Positions 47,381 to 55,654 of a DNA stretch of 64,000 nt are shown piece by piece. Both the position numbers and the translations under genes were made by a program. Positions within the stretch are counted from its first letter, which is position 1, and every line of letters starts with the position of its first letter. Under the pieces are notes generated by a model. That model was not told the origin of the DNA. It ran no database searches and worked only from the letters and a program-made list of their open reading frames with translations. Source of the DNA: Acetobacter fabarum (lineage in GTDB: Bacteria; Pseudomonadota; Alphaproteobacteria; Acetobacterales; Acetobacteraceae). The DNA lies in contig NZ_WOTG01000005.1 in assembly GCF_011516925.1 (NCBI RefSeq), forward strand, positions 108,056 through 172,055. The letters are read 5' to 3'.

Positions 47381-47794
47381 TTAATCGTCCCTATGCGTTT
47401 TTTCCATACGCTCGTGCTGTTCCTGCGCCTCAATGGACAAGGTAGCGATCGGGCGGGCCTCCAGACGCTTCAGGCCGATGGGCTCACCGGTTTCCTCGCA
47501 GTAGCCATAGCTGCCGTTTTCAACCCGCTGGAGAGCAAGGTTGATCTTGCCAATCAGCTTGCGGGCACGGTCACGGGTGCGCAGTTCAAGGGCACGGTCC
47601 GTTTCCACGCTTGCGCGGTCGGTAATATCGGCTTCATGAATGCCACCTTCGGAAAGGCTGGCCAGGGTATCCCCCGCCTCTTTCAAAAGGTCAGCGCGCC
47701 ATTTGAGCAGTTTCTGCCGGAAGTATTCCGTCTGAAGAGGGTTCATGAACTCTTCTTCTTCTGACGGGCGATAATCTGGCGGTAAAGTAATCAT
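47381..47794 (-). CDS. dksA: RNA polymerase-binding transcription factor DksA
   Basis: About 137 residues. It enters the RNA polymerase secondary channel and works with ppGpp in the stringent response. The coiled-coil region is YFRQKLLKWRADLLKEA to DRASVETDRALELRTRDR, with the tip Asp residues in ADITDRAS. The zinc-finger region keeps only one of the four classical Cys (GYCEETGEPIGLKRLEARP, then ATLSIEAQEQHER), a cysteine-poor pattern known in alphaproteobacterial DksA. The start is ATG 47794; an in-frame TTG at 47815 is less likely. The EMEKTHRDD-like end is typical. Confidence 0.93.
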   Translation of the reverse strand: MITLPPDYRPSEEEEFMNPLQTEYFRQKLLKWRADLLKEAGDTLASLSEGGIHEADITDRASVETDRALELRTRDRARKLIGKINLALQRVENGSYGYCEETGEPIGLKRLEARPIATLSIEAQEQHERMEKTHRDD

Positions 47795-48088
47795 GTCAGT
47801 CGTCAGCCTTTGCAATGACAGGAAACCTGCCTTGAAAGAATGACGCGGCTTATAGCGGCATCATGCCCGTGCGCCAAGAATTTTATGCACAGATGCCAGA
47901 AGAAAAGCAGGAGGGTCGGTCAGTAAGATAAAAGAAAAACTGATATTCGGAAAAAGTAATAAACAGAAAACATCCGATTATTAAAATTTCAATAAAATCC
48001 GATATGTGGCGCGCTACCCCTGCCACACAGGTTTTTGCTTTGGCGCAACAACTGGCCCAGCGCGGGGGAGGCCCTTACCTCCACGCAT
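47795..48088. other. Intergenic region between dksA and ssb
   Basis: About 295 nt. The dksA-proximal half contains an AT-rich stretch (about 47920-48005, e.g. ATCCGATTATTAAAATTTC) that probably carries the dksA promoter on the minus strand. The rest is GC-rich with no gene recognised. The ssb terminator begins at 48089. Confidence 0.4.
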
Positions 48089-48118
48089 AAAAAAGGGGCC
48101 GTGCGCACACGACCCCTT
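48089..48118 (-). terminator. Intrinsic terminator of ssb
   Basis: On the minus strand a stem with one mismatch (GGGGTCGTG with CACGGCCCC, four-base loop; plus-strand arms 48095-48103 and 48108-48116) runs into TTTTTT. It lies 27 nt after the ssb stop. Confidence 0.8.
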
Positions 48119-48145
48119 GCAGACACTCTGGCGTATGTTGCCCGA

Positions 48146-48733
48146 TTAGAACGGGATTTCATCATCCAGATCACCACCGCCGGAAGCATCCCAGCCGCCA
48201 GACGGTGCGCCACCGCCACCACCACGCTGCGGGGCAGGCAGGCGGGAGGATGCGCCGCCGTTACCGCCATTGCCATAGTCCGAGCCACCGCCGGTGTTGT
48301 AGCCGCCGTAGCTGCTGCCACCATTGCCGCCACCAAAGCCACCCCCGCCAAAGCCGCCGCCACCTTCGCCTTCACCACCGTTGCGGCTGTCCAGCAGAAC
48401 CAGTTCGCCACGGAAGCGGTCCACAACCACTTCGGTCGTGTAGCGTTCCTGCCCACCCTGATCGGTCCATTTGCGGGTCTGCAATGCGCCTTCAAGGTAC
48501 ACCTTGCGGCCTTTGCGCAGGAAGCGTTCGGCAACGTCGGCCAGCCGGTCGTTAAAAATGACAACGCGGTGCCATTCGGTCCGCTCGCGCTTTTCGCCCG
48601 AAGCGCGGTCGTTCCATGTGTCGCTGGTAGCGAGGGAGAAGGACACGATTTTCTGCCCGCTCTGGCTGGAGCGGACTTCCGGGTCTTTGCCCAGATTGCC
48701 GACCAGAATGACCTTGTTAACGCTTCCAGCCAT
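48146..48733 (-). CDS. ssb: Single-stranded DNA-binding protein
   Basis: A 195-residue SSB. The N-terminal OB fold runs to residue ~112 ([49 protein letters not shown] in pieces such as EWHRVVIF and [10 protein letters not shown]). A Gly-rich disordered linker follows (~residues 120-185). The acidic C-terminal tip DDEIPF recruits replication and repair enzymes. It binds ssDNA during replication and recombination, alongside the ruv and add genes elsewhere in the window. Confidence 0.97.
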   Translation of the reverse strand: MAGSVNKVILVGNLGKDPEVRSSQSGQKIVSFSLATSDTWNDRASGEKRERTEWHRVVIFNDRLADVAERFLRKGRKVYLEGALQTRKWTDQGGQERYTTEVVVDRFRGELVLLDSRNGGEGEGGGGFGGGGFGGGNGGSSYGGYNTGGGSDYGNGGNGGASSRLPAPQRGGGGGAPSGGWDASGGGDLDDEIPF

Positions 48734-48838
48734 GGTTCTCTTCGCCTTCTGTAACCTGTGAGTTCGTTTTGTTCCGGTCTGTGTAGCGCAGCACGGGGGG
48801 CGTGGTCCACCTATTGTGCGGGTGGCTCACGCCATACT

Positions 48839-49426
48839 TTACGCCAGCCGCCAGATGGACAGGCGCGCGGCACCGTGCTGGCGTTCTGCCAGCAGTTCGT
48901 GCGGGCAGGCGGGGGCGTCTTCGGCGTCATTTGCAAAAGGCAGGGGTTCGTCGCGCTCGGTTTCAATCACGGCTATGGCGTTGGGGGCAATCCAGCCTCT
49001 GGCTTTCAGGGCGGCCAGGGCCGTGCCGGGCAGGTGCTTGTGGTAAGGTGGGTCCAGGAACACCAAGGTTGCAGGCGTTGCGCGGGCGGCTGGTGGAACG
49101 GTGACATCCCGCGGGTACACCGTGCAGCGTTCTTCCCACCCGCAGGCATGGATATTGGCGCGCAGGGCGGTGAGGGCCTGACGGTCGGTTTCAAAAAAAA
49201 CGGCTCTTTCCGCCCCGCGGGACAAAGCTTCCAGCCCCAGAGCGCCCGTGCCTGCAAAGGCGTCCAGCACATGGGCACCTTCCAGCAGGGCCGCTCCACC
49301 CCACGGAGCATGGGCCAGTACGTCAAACAGAGCTTGGCGCACACGGTCTGCCGTGGGGCGTGTGGTGCCGCCAGAGGGTGCGGCCAGCACCCGGCCTTTG
49401 CGTGCCCCGGCAATAATGCGCACCAT
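48839..49426 (-). CDS. rsmD: 16S rRNA (guanine(966)-N(2))-methyltransferase RsmD
   Basis: A 195-residue class I SAM methyltransferase. RIIAGARKGRVLAAP and TTRPTADRVRQALFDVL are the RsmD N-terminal signature. The SAM motif I is VLDAFAGTGALGLEALSRGA, and the amino-group catalytic motif is LDPPYHK. It methylates G966 of 16S rRNA in assembled 30S subunits. Its start overlaps the last base of rluB, so the two rRNA-modification genes are co-translated. Confidence 0.95.
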   Translation of the reverse strand: MVRIIAGARKGRVLAAPSGGTTRPTADRVRQALFDVLAHAPWGGAALLEGAHVLDAFAGTGALGLEALSRGAERAVFFETDRQALTALRANIHACGWEERCTVYPRDVTVPPAARATPATLVFLDPPYHKHLPGTALAALKARGWIAPNAIAVIETERDEPLPFANDAEDAPACPHELLAERQHGAARLSIWRLA

Positions 49427-50202
49427 CAGCGGACCTTGTGGCGGGCAGGGGCGGTCTGCTGGGCGGTTTTTTCCGGCGCTTTGGGCAACTGGTCACGCAG
49501 GACGCGGGGCGGAATTTCCTCCAGCTCACCTTTTTGCAGCGTGCCAAGGGGGAACGGCCCGTAGCTGGTGCGGATCAGGCGGCTGACATGCAGGTTAAGC
49601 CCGGCCATAACCTTACGGATCTCGCGGTTCTTGCCTTCCTTGAGCGAGACAGTGAGCCACGCGTTATCGCCCTTGCGCGAGTCGAGGGCTGCAATAATGG
49701 GGCCGTAACGCACGCCTTCAAACACGCAGCCATGGGCGAGGGAGGCCAGCCGCGCCTCGTCCACCACACCAAACACGCGCACGCGGTAGCGCCGCAGCCA
49801 GCCGTTGGAGGGCAGTTCCAGCCTGCGGGCCAGTTCACCATCATTGGTCAGCAGCAACAGCCCCTCGCTGTTCAGGTCAAGCCGCCCGACGCTGATCACG
49901 CGGGGCATGCCTTCTGGCAGGGAGGAAAAAACGGTTGGCCGTCCTTCGGGGTCCTTGTGGGTTGTTACCAGCCCGTCGGGCTTGTGGTAGCGCCACAGCC
50001 TTGTGCGCTCCGGGGTTGCAACCGGCTGGTTGTCCACCAGAACAATATCGCCATCGGTGACAAAGGTTGCCGGGTGCGTAACAGCCTGACTGTTCAGCCG
50101 CACGCGCCCTTCCTCAATCATGCGCTCTGCATCGCGCCGGCTGGCTACCCCTGAACGGGCCAGCCATTTTGCAATGCGTTCTCCCCGCGCTTCCTGTGTC
50201 AC
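49426..50202 (-). CDS. rluB: 23S rRNA pseudouridine synthase, RsuA/RluB family
   Basis: About 258 residues. The N-terminal S4 RNA-binding domain has RIAKWLARSGVASRRDAERMI and GRVRLN. The catalytic domain has WRYHKPDGLVTTHKD, the catalytic-Asp motif SVGRLDLNSEGLLLLTNDG (split as GRLDLNSEG), and the C-terminal EGKNREIRKVMAGLN and VSRLIRTSYGPF. RluB (U2605 of 23S rRNA) is the best match, though RluE/RluF/RsuA cannot be excluded without alignment. The start is GTG 50202, with GGAG upstream, overlapping the preceding gene by GTGA; an in-frame upstream extension has no family similarity. Confidence 0.9.
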   Translation of the reverse strand: MTQEARGERIAKWLARSGVASRRDAERMIEEGRVRLNSQAVTHPATFVTDGDIVLVDNQPVATPERTRLWRYHKPDGLVTTHKDPEGRPTVFSSLPEGMPRVISVGRLDLNSEGLLLLTNDGELARRLELPSNGWLRRYRVRVFGVVDEARLASLAHGCVFEGVRYGPIIAALDSRKGDNAWLTVSLKEGKNREIRKVMAGLNLHVSRLIRTSYGPFPLGTLQKGELEEIPPRVLRDQLPKAPEKTAQQTAPARHKVR

Positions 50203-50930
50203 GCCTGTTCTCCTGCTGCCTGTACGAAGGCCTTGAAAAGTGTTCTGTCTGCCGGGTCTATGCCAAATTCCGGGTGCCATTGCACCCCAAGGCAAAAACG
50301 GTGGTCCGGGTCTTCTATGCCTTCTATCACGCCATCTTCGGCAATGGCATTCACCCGCCCGCGTCCGGGGGTGCCAACGGCCTGATGGTGGGCGGAATTA
50401 ACGGCAATGCGTGTGGCCCCGCCGGTTATGCGGGCCAGAAGGGTGTCGGGCTGGATGTCCACGCCGTGGCTTGCCTCATCCCGCGGGTTGGGCTGCTCAT
50501 GTGGCAAGGTTGTGGGGTTTGTGTCGGGCAGATGCTGGATGAGCGTTGCACCAAGGTTTACGGCAATTAACTGCATGCCCCCGCATATGCCCAGCACGGG
50601 TATGTTGCGCTGCAACGCGGCGGCCAGCAGGGCGCTTTCGGCCCGCGTGCGGCGCGGGCGCAGGGTTACGCTGGGGTGGCGCTCGGACGCACCATAAAGC
50701 AGGGGATCAATATCAAACGCGCCACCGGTTATGAGCAGCCCGTCCAGCTTGGCCACGTATTCCAGCCCCAGTTGCGGGAACAGGGGAAGGGCTACCGGCA
50801 GGCCACCTGCGGTGGCTACGGCGCTCAGATAATTCTCGCGCAGGGCGCACCACGCAAAGCGGGAGTAACGCTCCGCGCCGCCGTCTTCCAGATCAAGGGT
50901 AATGCCAATAACGGGGCGCTCTGCTGCCAT
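50199..50930 (-). CDS. Gamma-glutamyl-gamma-aminobutyrate hydrolase family protein (peptidase C26)
   Basis: About 243 residues, class I glutamine amidotransferase fold. The nucleophile Cys is in VLGICGGMQLIAV, and the His/Glu of the triad are in GVQWHPEF. GLLITGGAFDIDPLLYG and the NSAHHQAV segment are characteristic of PuuD-like hydrolases, which cleave gamma-glutamyl-GABA in putrescine breakdown. No other puu genes are near, so the natural substrate is open. ATG 50930 is used; GTG 50948 is possible. It overlaps rluB by GTGA. Confidence 0.9.
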   Translation of the reverse strand: MAAERPVIGITLDLEDGGAERYSRFAWCALRENYLSAVATAGGLPVALPLFPQLGLEYVAKLDGLLITGGAFDIDPLLYGASERHPSVTLRPRRTRAESALLAAALQRNIPVLGICGGMQLIAVNLGATLIQHLPDTNPTTLPHEQPNPRDEASHGVDIQPDTLLARITGGATRIAVNSAHHQAVGTPGRGRVNAIAEDGVIEGIEDPDHRFCLGVQWHPEFGIDPADRTLFKAFVQAAGEQA

Positions 50931-51057
50931 AAGCCTGTGGTCCTGCACAAAAAGCCGTTGGAAAACTGGAACTGCTTCGTGTCAGGTGCCACAGGTGCGT
51001 AAATTTTGCATCTTTTCCCGTCTGCCCCGTGCCGGGGCTGGTGCTTTGGAGCCGCTT

Positions 51058-51213
51058 CTAGCGGGTCAGAAACACCGGAATGCTATGGGGCATCATATGA
51101 CTGCTCACAACCGGCCTGGTGGCAGGGGGGGAGGATTCGCCGGGGAGCCTGTCTGCAACAGCAAGACCAAACCCCATTGCAGCCGCGGCCAGAATGAAAG
51201 ACAGAGAATGCAT
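51058..51213 (-). CDS. Possible small exported or membrane protein (51 aa)
   Basis: A 51-codon frame whose ATG at 51213 is preceded by GGAAAGGTCGGAACC, a plausible ribosome site. The N-terminal ~20 residues are hydrophobic (SFILAAAAMGFGLAVA), like a signal peptide or membrane anchor. The remainder is Pro/Ser-rich (LPGESSPPATRPVV) and unrecognised. It lies alone between the amidohydrolase gene and tadA. Frame length is too short to rule out chance, so this is tentative. Confidence 0.4.
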   Translation of the reverse strand: MHSLSFILAAAAMGFGLAVADRLPGESSPPATRPVVSSHMMPHSIPVFLTR

Positions 51214-51413
51214 GGTTCCGACCTTTCCAGCCAAGAGTTGAGAGACGGTCAGGCCATAATCCGCACCGCACGCAAAGTGCATTGCGCTGTGCACGGATAA
51301 TGGCGACTTTAAGGCAGGATGACAAAGTTATGGTGAGGTTTGCAAGAAGAATATGATGGTGCAGCCCCCGACCTGCTCAGACATGCGGATACCCAGCCAT
51401 GAAAGGCGCTGCA

Positions 51414-51911
51414 ATGGTGCGTGATACGCCCCTCCATTCCGGCAGGGAGTCGGGTATGGAGCTGGCCTTGCAGCAGGCCCGTATGGCCGCCACACGGGGG
51501 GAGGTGCCAGTGGGTGCCGTGCTGCTGGATGCGCAAGGCACGGTGCTGGCACAAGCCGGTAACCGGGTGGAAGAACTGCAAGACCCCTCTGCCCATGCGG
51601 AAATGCTGGTCATGCGTGCCGCCGTGCACCAGCGGCAGGGCCGCAGGCTGGCGGACTGCACTCTGGTTGTGTCTTTGGAGCCGTGCCCGATGTGTGCGGC
51701 GGCCATGGCGCATTTTCGGGTAGGGCGGCTGGTTTTTGGGGCGTATGACCCCAAGGGCGGAGCGGTGGAACACGGCCCCCGCCTGCCTTACCGGGCCGAG
51801 GCCCTGCACCGCCCGGAAATTATAGGCGGCGTGCGTGAGTGTGAGGCCGGAGAGTTGCTGAAAAGCTTTTTCCGGACCCTGCGGGGCGAGGAGCCTCTGC
51901 CCCCTGCATAA
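51414..51911 (+). CDS. tadA: tRNA-specific adenosine deaminase TadA (or close nucleoside deaminase)
   Basis: About 165 residues, cytidine-deaminase fold. The zinc/proton-shuttle motif is DPSAHAEML, and the zinc-ligand motif is SLEPCPMCAAAM. EVPVGAVLLDAQG opens the core. FGAYDPKGGAVEHGPRL and the C-terminal SFFRTLR follow. TadA makes inosine-34 in tRNA-Arg(ACG). ATG 51414 has AAAGG 7 nt upstream and gives the usual ~29 residues before EVPVGA; ATG 51399 is an alternative. Guanine deaminase-type paralogues share these motifs but are less likely. Confidence 0.9.
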   Translation: MVRDTPLHSGRESGMELALQQARMAATRGEVPVGAVLLDAQGTVLAQAGNRVEELQDPSAHAEMLVMRAAVHQRQGRRLADCTLVVSLEPCPMCAAAMAHFRVGRLVFGAYDPKGGAVEHGPRLPYRAEALHRPEIIGGVRECEAGELLKSFFRTLRGEEPLPPA

Positions 51912-52090
51912 AACCCTGTGGGTAGGGTGGGTTAAAGGCTTTTTTTTTCCGAAAAGGAAACCATGTTAGCTTACAGGGCGTAAGGTGATGCAGGTTTTGG
52001 CAGCCGTCTGGTGCAGGTGGCCGCCAGAGCAGGCCGTGGTCACCCGAAACGAGTCCTGCTTGGGTACAACAAGGAACAGTCAAGATCGTG

Positions 52091-53659
52091 ATGTCGGAAA
52101 AATCTGTGACAAACGTTTGCACGCGTGGCGGTCGCCGCAACTGGACCAAGGCTCTGCTGGCTGGCTGCATGCTGGTTTCCGCCGCCGGGCCGTGGGCTGG
52201 CGGTGTGTCCTGGGCGGATACGTCCAGCATGATCAAGCCCAGCGGCCCTGCCCAGCGGATTCCCGATTTTGTGGAGCTGGTCAAACAGGTCAAACCGGCG
52301 GTGGTGTCCATTACCTCCATGATCCGCTCCGACACCATGGAAGGTGAAGGCGGTGGCATGGGTGGCGGGCCTTTTCCGTTCCCTTTCCCGTTCCAGATGA
52401 TGCCCCAGCCCTCCAAGCAGCTGATTGAGGCGCGCGGGTCTGGCTTTGTCATCTCGGCCGATGGGTACGTGGTGACCAACAACCATGTGGTCAAAGGGGC
52501 AACCAAGGTCAGCGTCACACTGGATGACGGCACAACCCTGCCTGCCAAGGTGGTCGGCCGCGATGGCAAGACCGATCTGGCTTTGCTCAAGGTTACGCCC
52601 ACACAAAAACTGCCCTTTATTGAACTCGGCGAGTCCGATGACGTACAGCCTGGGGAATGGGTGATTGCCGTTGGCAACCCCTACGGTCTGGGTGGCACGG
52701 TTACGGCTGGTATTGTCTCCGCCCGTGGGCGTGACATCAACGAAGGCCCATACGACAACTTCATTCAGGTGGATGCCCCCATTAACCGCGGCAACTCCGG
52801 TGGCCCGCTCTTTACGCAGGACGGCAAGGTGGTGGGGGTCAACACCGCCATTCTCTCCCCCTCTGGCGGGGGGTCGATTGGTATTGGTTTTGCCATTCCG
52901 TCCGATACGGTGCGCAGCGTTGTGGACCAGTTGCGCAAGACCGGCCATGTGGTGCGCGGCTACCTTGGCGTAAATGCTCAGGTTATTTCCCCCGTTATGG
53001 CCAGCGCGCTTAACCTGCCTGCCCCCGCTGTTGCGGGTACGCCGCCCGCAGGTGCGCTGGTGGCCAGTGTCAGCCAGGACAGCCCGGCCGAAAAAGCGGG
53101 TCTCAAGGCGGAGGACGTGATTACCGACTTTAACGGTCAGAAAATTGCCTCCCCGCATGATCTGGCCGTGCGTGTGGCGGCAGTGGCGCCGGGCACGCAG
53201 GTAACAATCGGCTTTGTGCGTGCAGGTAAGGCACAGACCGCCACCACTAAAATTGGCAATCTTGCCAGTGCTACGGGGGATGCGGGCAAAACGGCGAGTA
53301 CCGCAGGCGGGCAGCATCTGGGTGTGGCTCTTGCCCCGCTTAACCGCGATACGCGCCAGCAGCTTGGTCTGCCGCAGGATACGCACGGCGTTGTGGTGAG
53401 CGATGTGGAGGCAGGTTCTCCTGCGGATCAGGCCGGGATTCGTCCGGGGGATGTCATTCAGTCTGTTGGTGGCCAGCAGGTGGATATGCCCAAGGCGGCC
53501 GTCAGTCTGGTCAAAACGGCTATGGCGGCCAAAAAACCGGTGCTGCTGCGTATTCTGCGGGACGGGCAATCCCTGTTCATTGCCATTTCGCCCGATGGCA
53601 GTACCGCAGGCCTGCCAGCGGATAACGGTGCTGGTAGCGGTGATGATGATGATAACTGA
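52091..53659 (+). CDS. degP: DegP/HtrA-type periplasmic serine protease (Do family)
   Basis: About 522 residues. A basic N-terminus and hydrophobic core (KALLAGCMLVSAAGPWAGGVS in part) form a signal peptide, probably cleaved after SWA. The trypsin-like domain has the catalytic His in VTNNHVV, Asp in KTDLALLKV and Ser in NRGNSGGPLF. Two PDZ domains follow (GYLGVNAQVISP...SPAEKAGLKAEDVITDF and HLGVALAPL...SPADQAGIRPGDVIQSV, quoted in part). A Met/Pro/Phe-rich Q-linker region (GPFPFPFPFQMMPQ) replaces the LA-loop core. It acts as a periplasmic quality-control protease/chaperone. It ends with a bidirectional terminator shared with fnr. Confidence 0.94.
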   Translation: MSEKSVTNVCTRGGRRNWTKALLAGCMLVSAAGPWAGGVSWADTSSMIKPSGPAQRIPDFVELVKQVKPAVVSITSMIRSDTMEGEGGGMGGGPFPFPFPFQMMPQPSKQLIEARGSGFVISADGYVVTNNHVVKGATKVSVTLDDGTTLPAKVVGRDGKTDLALLKVTPTQKLPFIELGESDDVQPGEWVIAVGNPYGLGGTVTAGIVSARGRDINEGPYDNFIQVDAPINRGNSGGPLFTQDGKVVGVNTAILSPSGGGSIGIGFAIPSDTVRSVVDQLRKTGHVVRGYLGVNAQVISPVMASALNLPAPAVAGTPPAGALVASVSQDSPAEKAGLKAEDVITDFNGQKIASPHDLAVRVAAVAPGTQVTIGFVRAGKAQTATTKIGNLASATGDAGKTASTAGGQHLGVALAPLNRDTRQQLGLPQDTHGVVVSDVEAGSPADQAGIRPGDVIQSVGGQQVDMPKAAVSLVKTAMAAKKPVLLRILRDGQSLFIAISPDGSTAGLPADNGAGSGDDDDN

Positions 53660-53683
53660 GGCAGACTTGTCCTGAGTTATCAG

Positions 53684-53723
53684 CCAAAAAAGGCCGGCTC
53701 CTGTGGAGTCGGCCTTTTTTTAA
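53684..53723. terminator. Bidirectional terminator between degP and fnr
   Basis: Hairpin AAAAAAGGCCGGCTCC / GGAGTCGGCCTTTTTTT with one mismatch and a short TGT loop. A-runs and T-runs on both sides let it serve both convergent genes. Confidence 0.85.
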
Positions 53724-53754
53724 GACTTTAATCCTATGAGGTTAGGCGGCCCGC

Positions 53755-54537
53755 TCAGTCCGCTTTCTGCCCCGAGGCGATATTGAGCAGAGTCGCAACC
53801 GAAAGAATGCGGATGCGATGGTTTTCCGCGCTGGCAATCAGCATGCTGCGGCGGAAAGCGCTAATGGTCCGGCTTACGGTTTCAATGGTCAGGCCCAGAT
53901 AATCGGCAATATCCACCCGTGTCATGGGGACAGAAGCCATGTTTTCCGCCTCCTGCCGTCGGTTTGCGGTCTGGTGGAAGGCGCGCATCCGGTCGAGCAG
54001 AAAGGTGGCAACTTTTTCGCGCGCGGTTTTGCGGCCCAGCAGCAGCATCTGTTCCTGCGCTTCGGCCAGTTTGTCGGTTACGGCGGCTAACAGGCGGCGC
54101 TCAAATGTTGGGTAATCGCTCAGCAATGCCTCAAGCTGGGGGCGGAGGAAGCGGCACAGCCGCACATTATCCACCGTTTCTGCCCCAAAAGAGTATGTCT
54201 GCGCTGTGCTCAGGCCCAAAAACTGGCCTGCATCGGCAAAGCCCGTAATCTGCCTGCGTCCATCGGGGAGGGATTTGAAGAGTTTGACCGTGCCACGCGT
54301 GACATTGAAAAACGCCAGTGCAGGCTCCCCTTCTTCAACAATTGTTGTGCCCGGCGGCAGCAGTAACTGGCGGGAGGAGTGGGCCAGTGCGGCCAGTCCT
54401 TCCTCATCCATGCTGCTGCACAGGCTTTTGTTCCGGATGTCACACACAAGGCAACGCATGACATCCATATCCGCTTTGGGGGTATGAACTGCCCCGCCAG
54501 CGGGCGCGAAGGCAGATGTCTGGGGAGAAGATGTCAT
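53755..54537 (-). CDS. fnr: FNR-type oxygen-sensing transcriptional regulator (Crp/Fnr family)
   Basis: 260 residues. N-terminal C29, C32 and C40 (RCLVCDIRNKSLC, a Cx2Cx7C spacing as in alphaproteobacterial FnrL) plus a central C128 supply four ligands for an oxygen-labile [4Fe-4S] cluster. A cyclic-nucleotide-binding-like beta-roll follows (LPPGTTIVEEGEPALAFF), then a long dimer helix. The HTH MTRVDIADYLGLTIETVSR keeps the E..SR residues that read TTGAT half-sites. It is likely the global anaerobic/microaerobic activator. An FNR-type site lies ~95 nt upstream, suggesting autoregulation, and a second one faces the divergent ompW-hemN unit. Confidence 0.94.
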   Translation of the reverse strand: MTSSPQTSAFAPAGGAVHTPKADMDVMRCLVCDIRNKSLCSSMDEEGLAALAHSSRQLLLPPGTTIVEEGEPALAFFNVTRGTVKLFKSLPDGRRQITGFADAGQFLGLSTAQTYSFGAETVDNVRLCRFLRPQLEALLSDYPTFERRLLAAVTDKLAEAQEQMLLLGRKTAREKVATFLLDRMRAFHQTANRRQEAENMASVPMTRVDIADYLGLTIETVSRTISAFRRSMLIASAENHRIRILSVATLLNIASGQKAD

Positions 54538-54631
54538 GCGATAAATCCAGAAAACCGTTTAGTATTAACCGGTTGCGGTCTGTTATAACGGTTGGGGCCG
54601 TAAAAGGTCGCCCCGCAGCATTGAGCTTTTG

Positions 54632-54645
54632 TTGACATAAATCAA
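54632..54645. promoter_or_regulatory. FNR box, fnr-proximal
   Basis: TTGAC-ATAA-ATCAA, one mismatch from the FNR/FixK consensus TTGAT-N4-ATCAA. It lies 95 nt upstream of the fnr start codon and ~190 nt upstream of ompW. It probably mediates fnr autoregulation. Confidence 0.8.
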
Positions 54646-54757
54646 TCATGCCAAGGGATTATTTTAATTGCAGGCCAGAACTGCAAAAAAGTCGAAACCG
54701 GGGTCTGTGGTTAAAATGACACAGTTTTGACTCATCTTTGACCAGTATGCGCCAGAC

Positions 54758-54771
54758 TTGATCTAAATCAA
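54758..54771. promoter_or_regulatory. FNR box, ompW-proximal
   Basis: TTGAT-CTAA-ATCAA, a perfect match to the FNR/FixK consensus. Its centre is about 74 nt before the ompW ATG, a distance compatible with class II activation of an ompW-hemN promoter and a short leader. Confidence 0.9.
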
Positions 54772-54838
54772 GGTTGCATGAGCGATGGCGTGGTCTTTCC
54801 GGCACAGAATTACAGTGCAGTGGAAGAGACAAAACACA

Positions 54839-55645
54839 ATGGTCAAGTTCCGTTCCTTTCTGACAGCCACAGTGGCTGGTGTGGCCGCCCTGACCGGTGC
54901 GGCACAGGCGCAGACAGCAACCCCCAATGCTGCTTACGTCAATGCCCCGGTCATGAACCACATCCCGGACGCGCAGAAGCCCTCTGGCCACTGCGGTATC
55001 TTTGAAACCTGCGCCAGCACCAAAATCGGTCTGGGCAAGGGTGACTTCATGGTGCGTCTGTCCGGCGTTGGCGTTCTGCCGCAGGACCGTGACAGCAGCG
55101 TGAAGGTCGCTGGCGTTGGTCACATGAACGGCACGCACCTGTCCACCACCAACCAGGCTATGCCGGAACTGACGGTTGAATACTTCATCACCGACAACCT
55201 GTCTGTTGACCTGATTGCAACCAGCACGCACCACCGTGTGAACGCAGTTGGTGGCGCGCTTGCTGGTGTGAGCGGCCGGCAGGTAACGGACGTTGGTTCC
55301 GCTTGGGTGCTGCCCCCCACTCTGACCTTCGCTTGGCATTTCCGTCCGCACAAGCGCTTCAACCCGTATGTGGGTGTGGGTGCAACGGCTATGTGGTTCC
55401 ATAACGCACGTGGGTCGGGCCAGCTTGGGCTGACCAAACTGAATGGTGGTTTCACCGGTGGCCCGGCTGTGAACGTTGGTTTCGACTATCAGCTGGTCGG
55501 CAACTGGTTCTTCAACGCCGACGTCAAGCAGATGTTCGTTCGTATGCACGCATGGGCTGAAAACAAAGCCGAAACCCTCAAGGTTCGTGCTCATGAATCC
55601 CTGGACCCCACCGTGGTGTCCGCCGGTATTGCATACCGCTTCTGA
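54839..55645 (+). CDS. ompW: OmpW-family outer membrane protein
   Basis: About 268 residues. A Sec signal peptide (FLTATVAGVAALTGAAQAQ, cleaved after AQA) is followed by an 8-stranded barrel. The OmpW blocks are FMVRLSGVGVLPQDRDSS, PELTVEYFITDNLSVDLIA, PPTLTFAWHF, FNPYVGVGATAMWF, and a C-terminal AGIAYRF ending in Phe. ATG 54839 with GGAAGAG upstream starts the signal peptide; an earlier in-frame ATG lacks one. A Cys-containing segment near residue 55 (GHCGIFETC) is extra. OmpW is oxygen-regulated through FNR in enterobacteria; the FNR box here fits that. hemN follows after 9 nt. Confidence 0.93.
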   Translation: MVKFRSFLTATVAGVAALTGAAQAQTATPNAAYVNAPVMNHIPDAQKPSGHCGIFETCASTKIGLGKGDFMVRLSGVGVLPQDRDSSVKVAGVGHMNGTHLSTTNQAMPELTVEYFITDNLSVDLIATSTHHRVNAVGGALAGVSGRQVTDVGSAWVLPPTLTFAWHFRPHKRFNPYVGVGATAMWFHNARGSGQLGLTKLNGGFTGGPAVNVGFDYQLVGNWFFNADVKQMFVRMHAWAENKAETLKVRAHESLDPTVVSAGIAYRF

Positions 55646-55654
55646 TCTAAGCTG

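Noticed and set aside
51912..51960. T9 run after tadA as an intrinsic terminator.
   Set aside because: The T-run (about 51940-51949) has no stable GC-rich stem directly before it.
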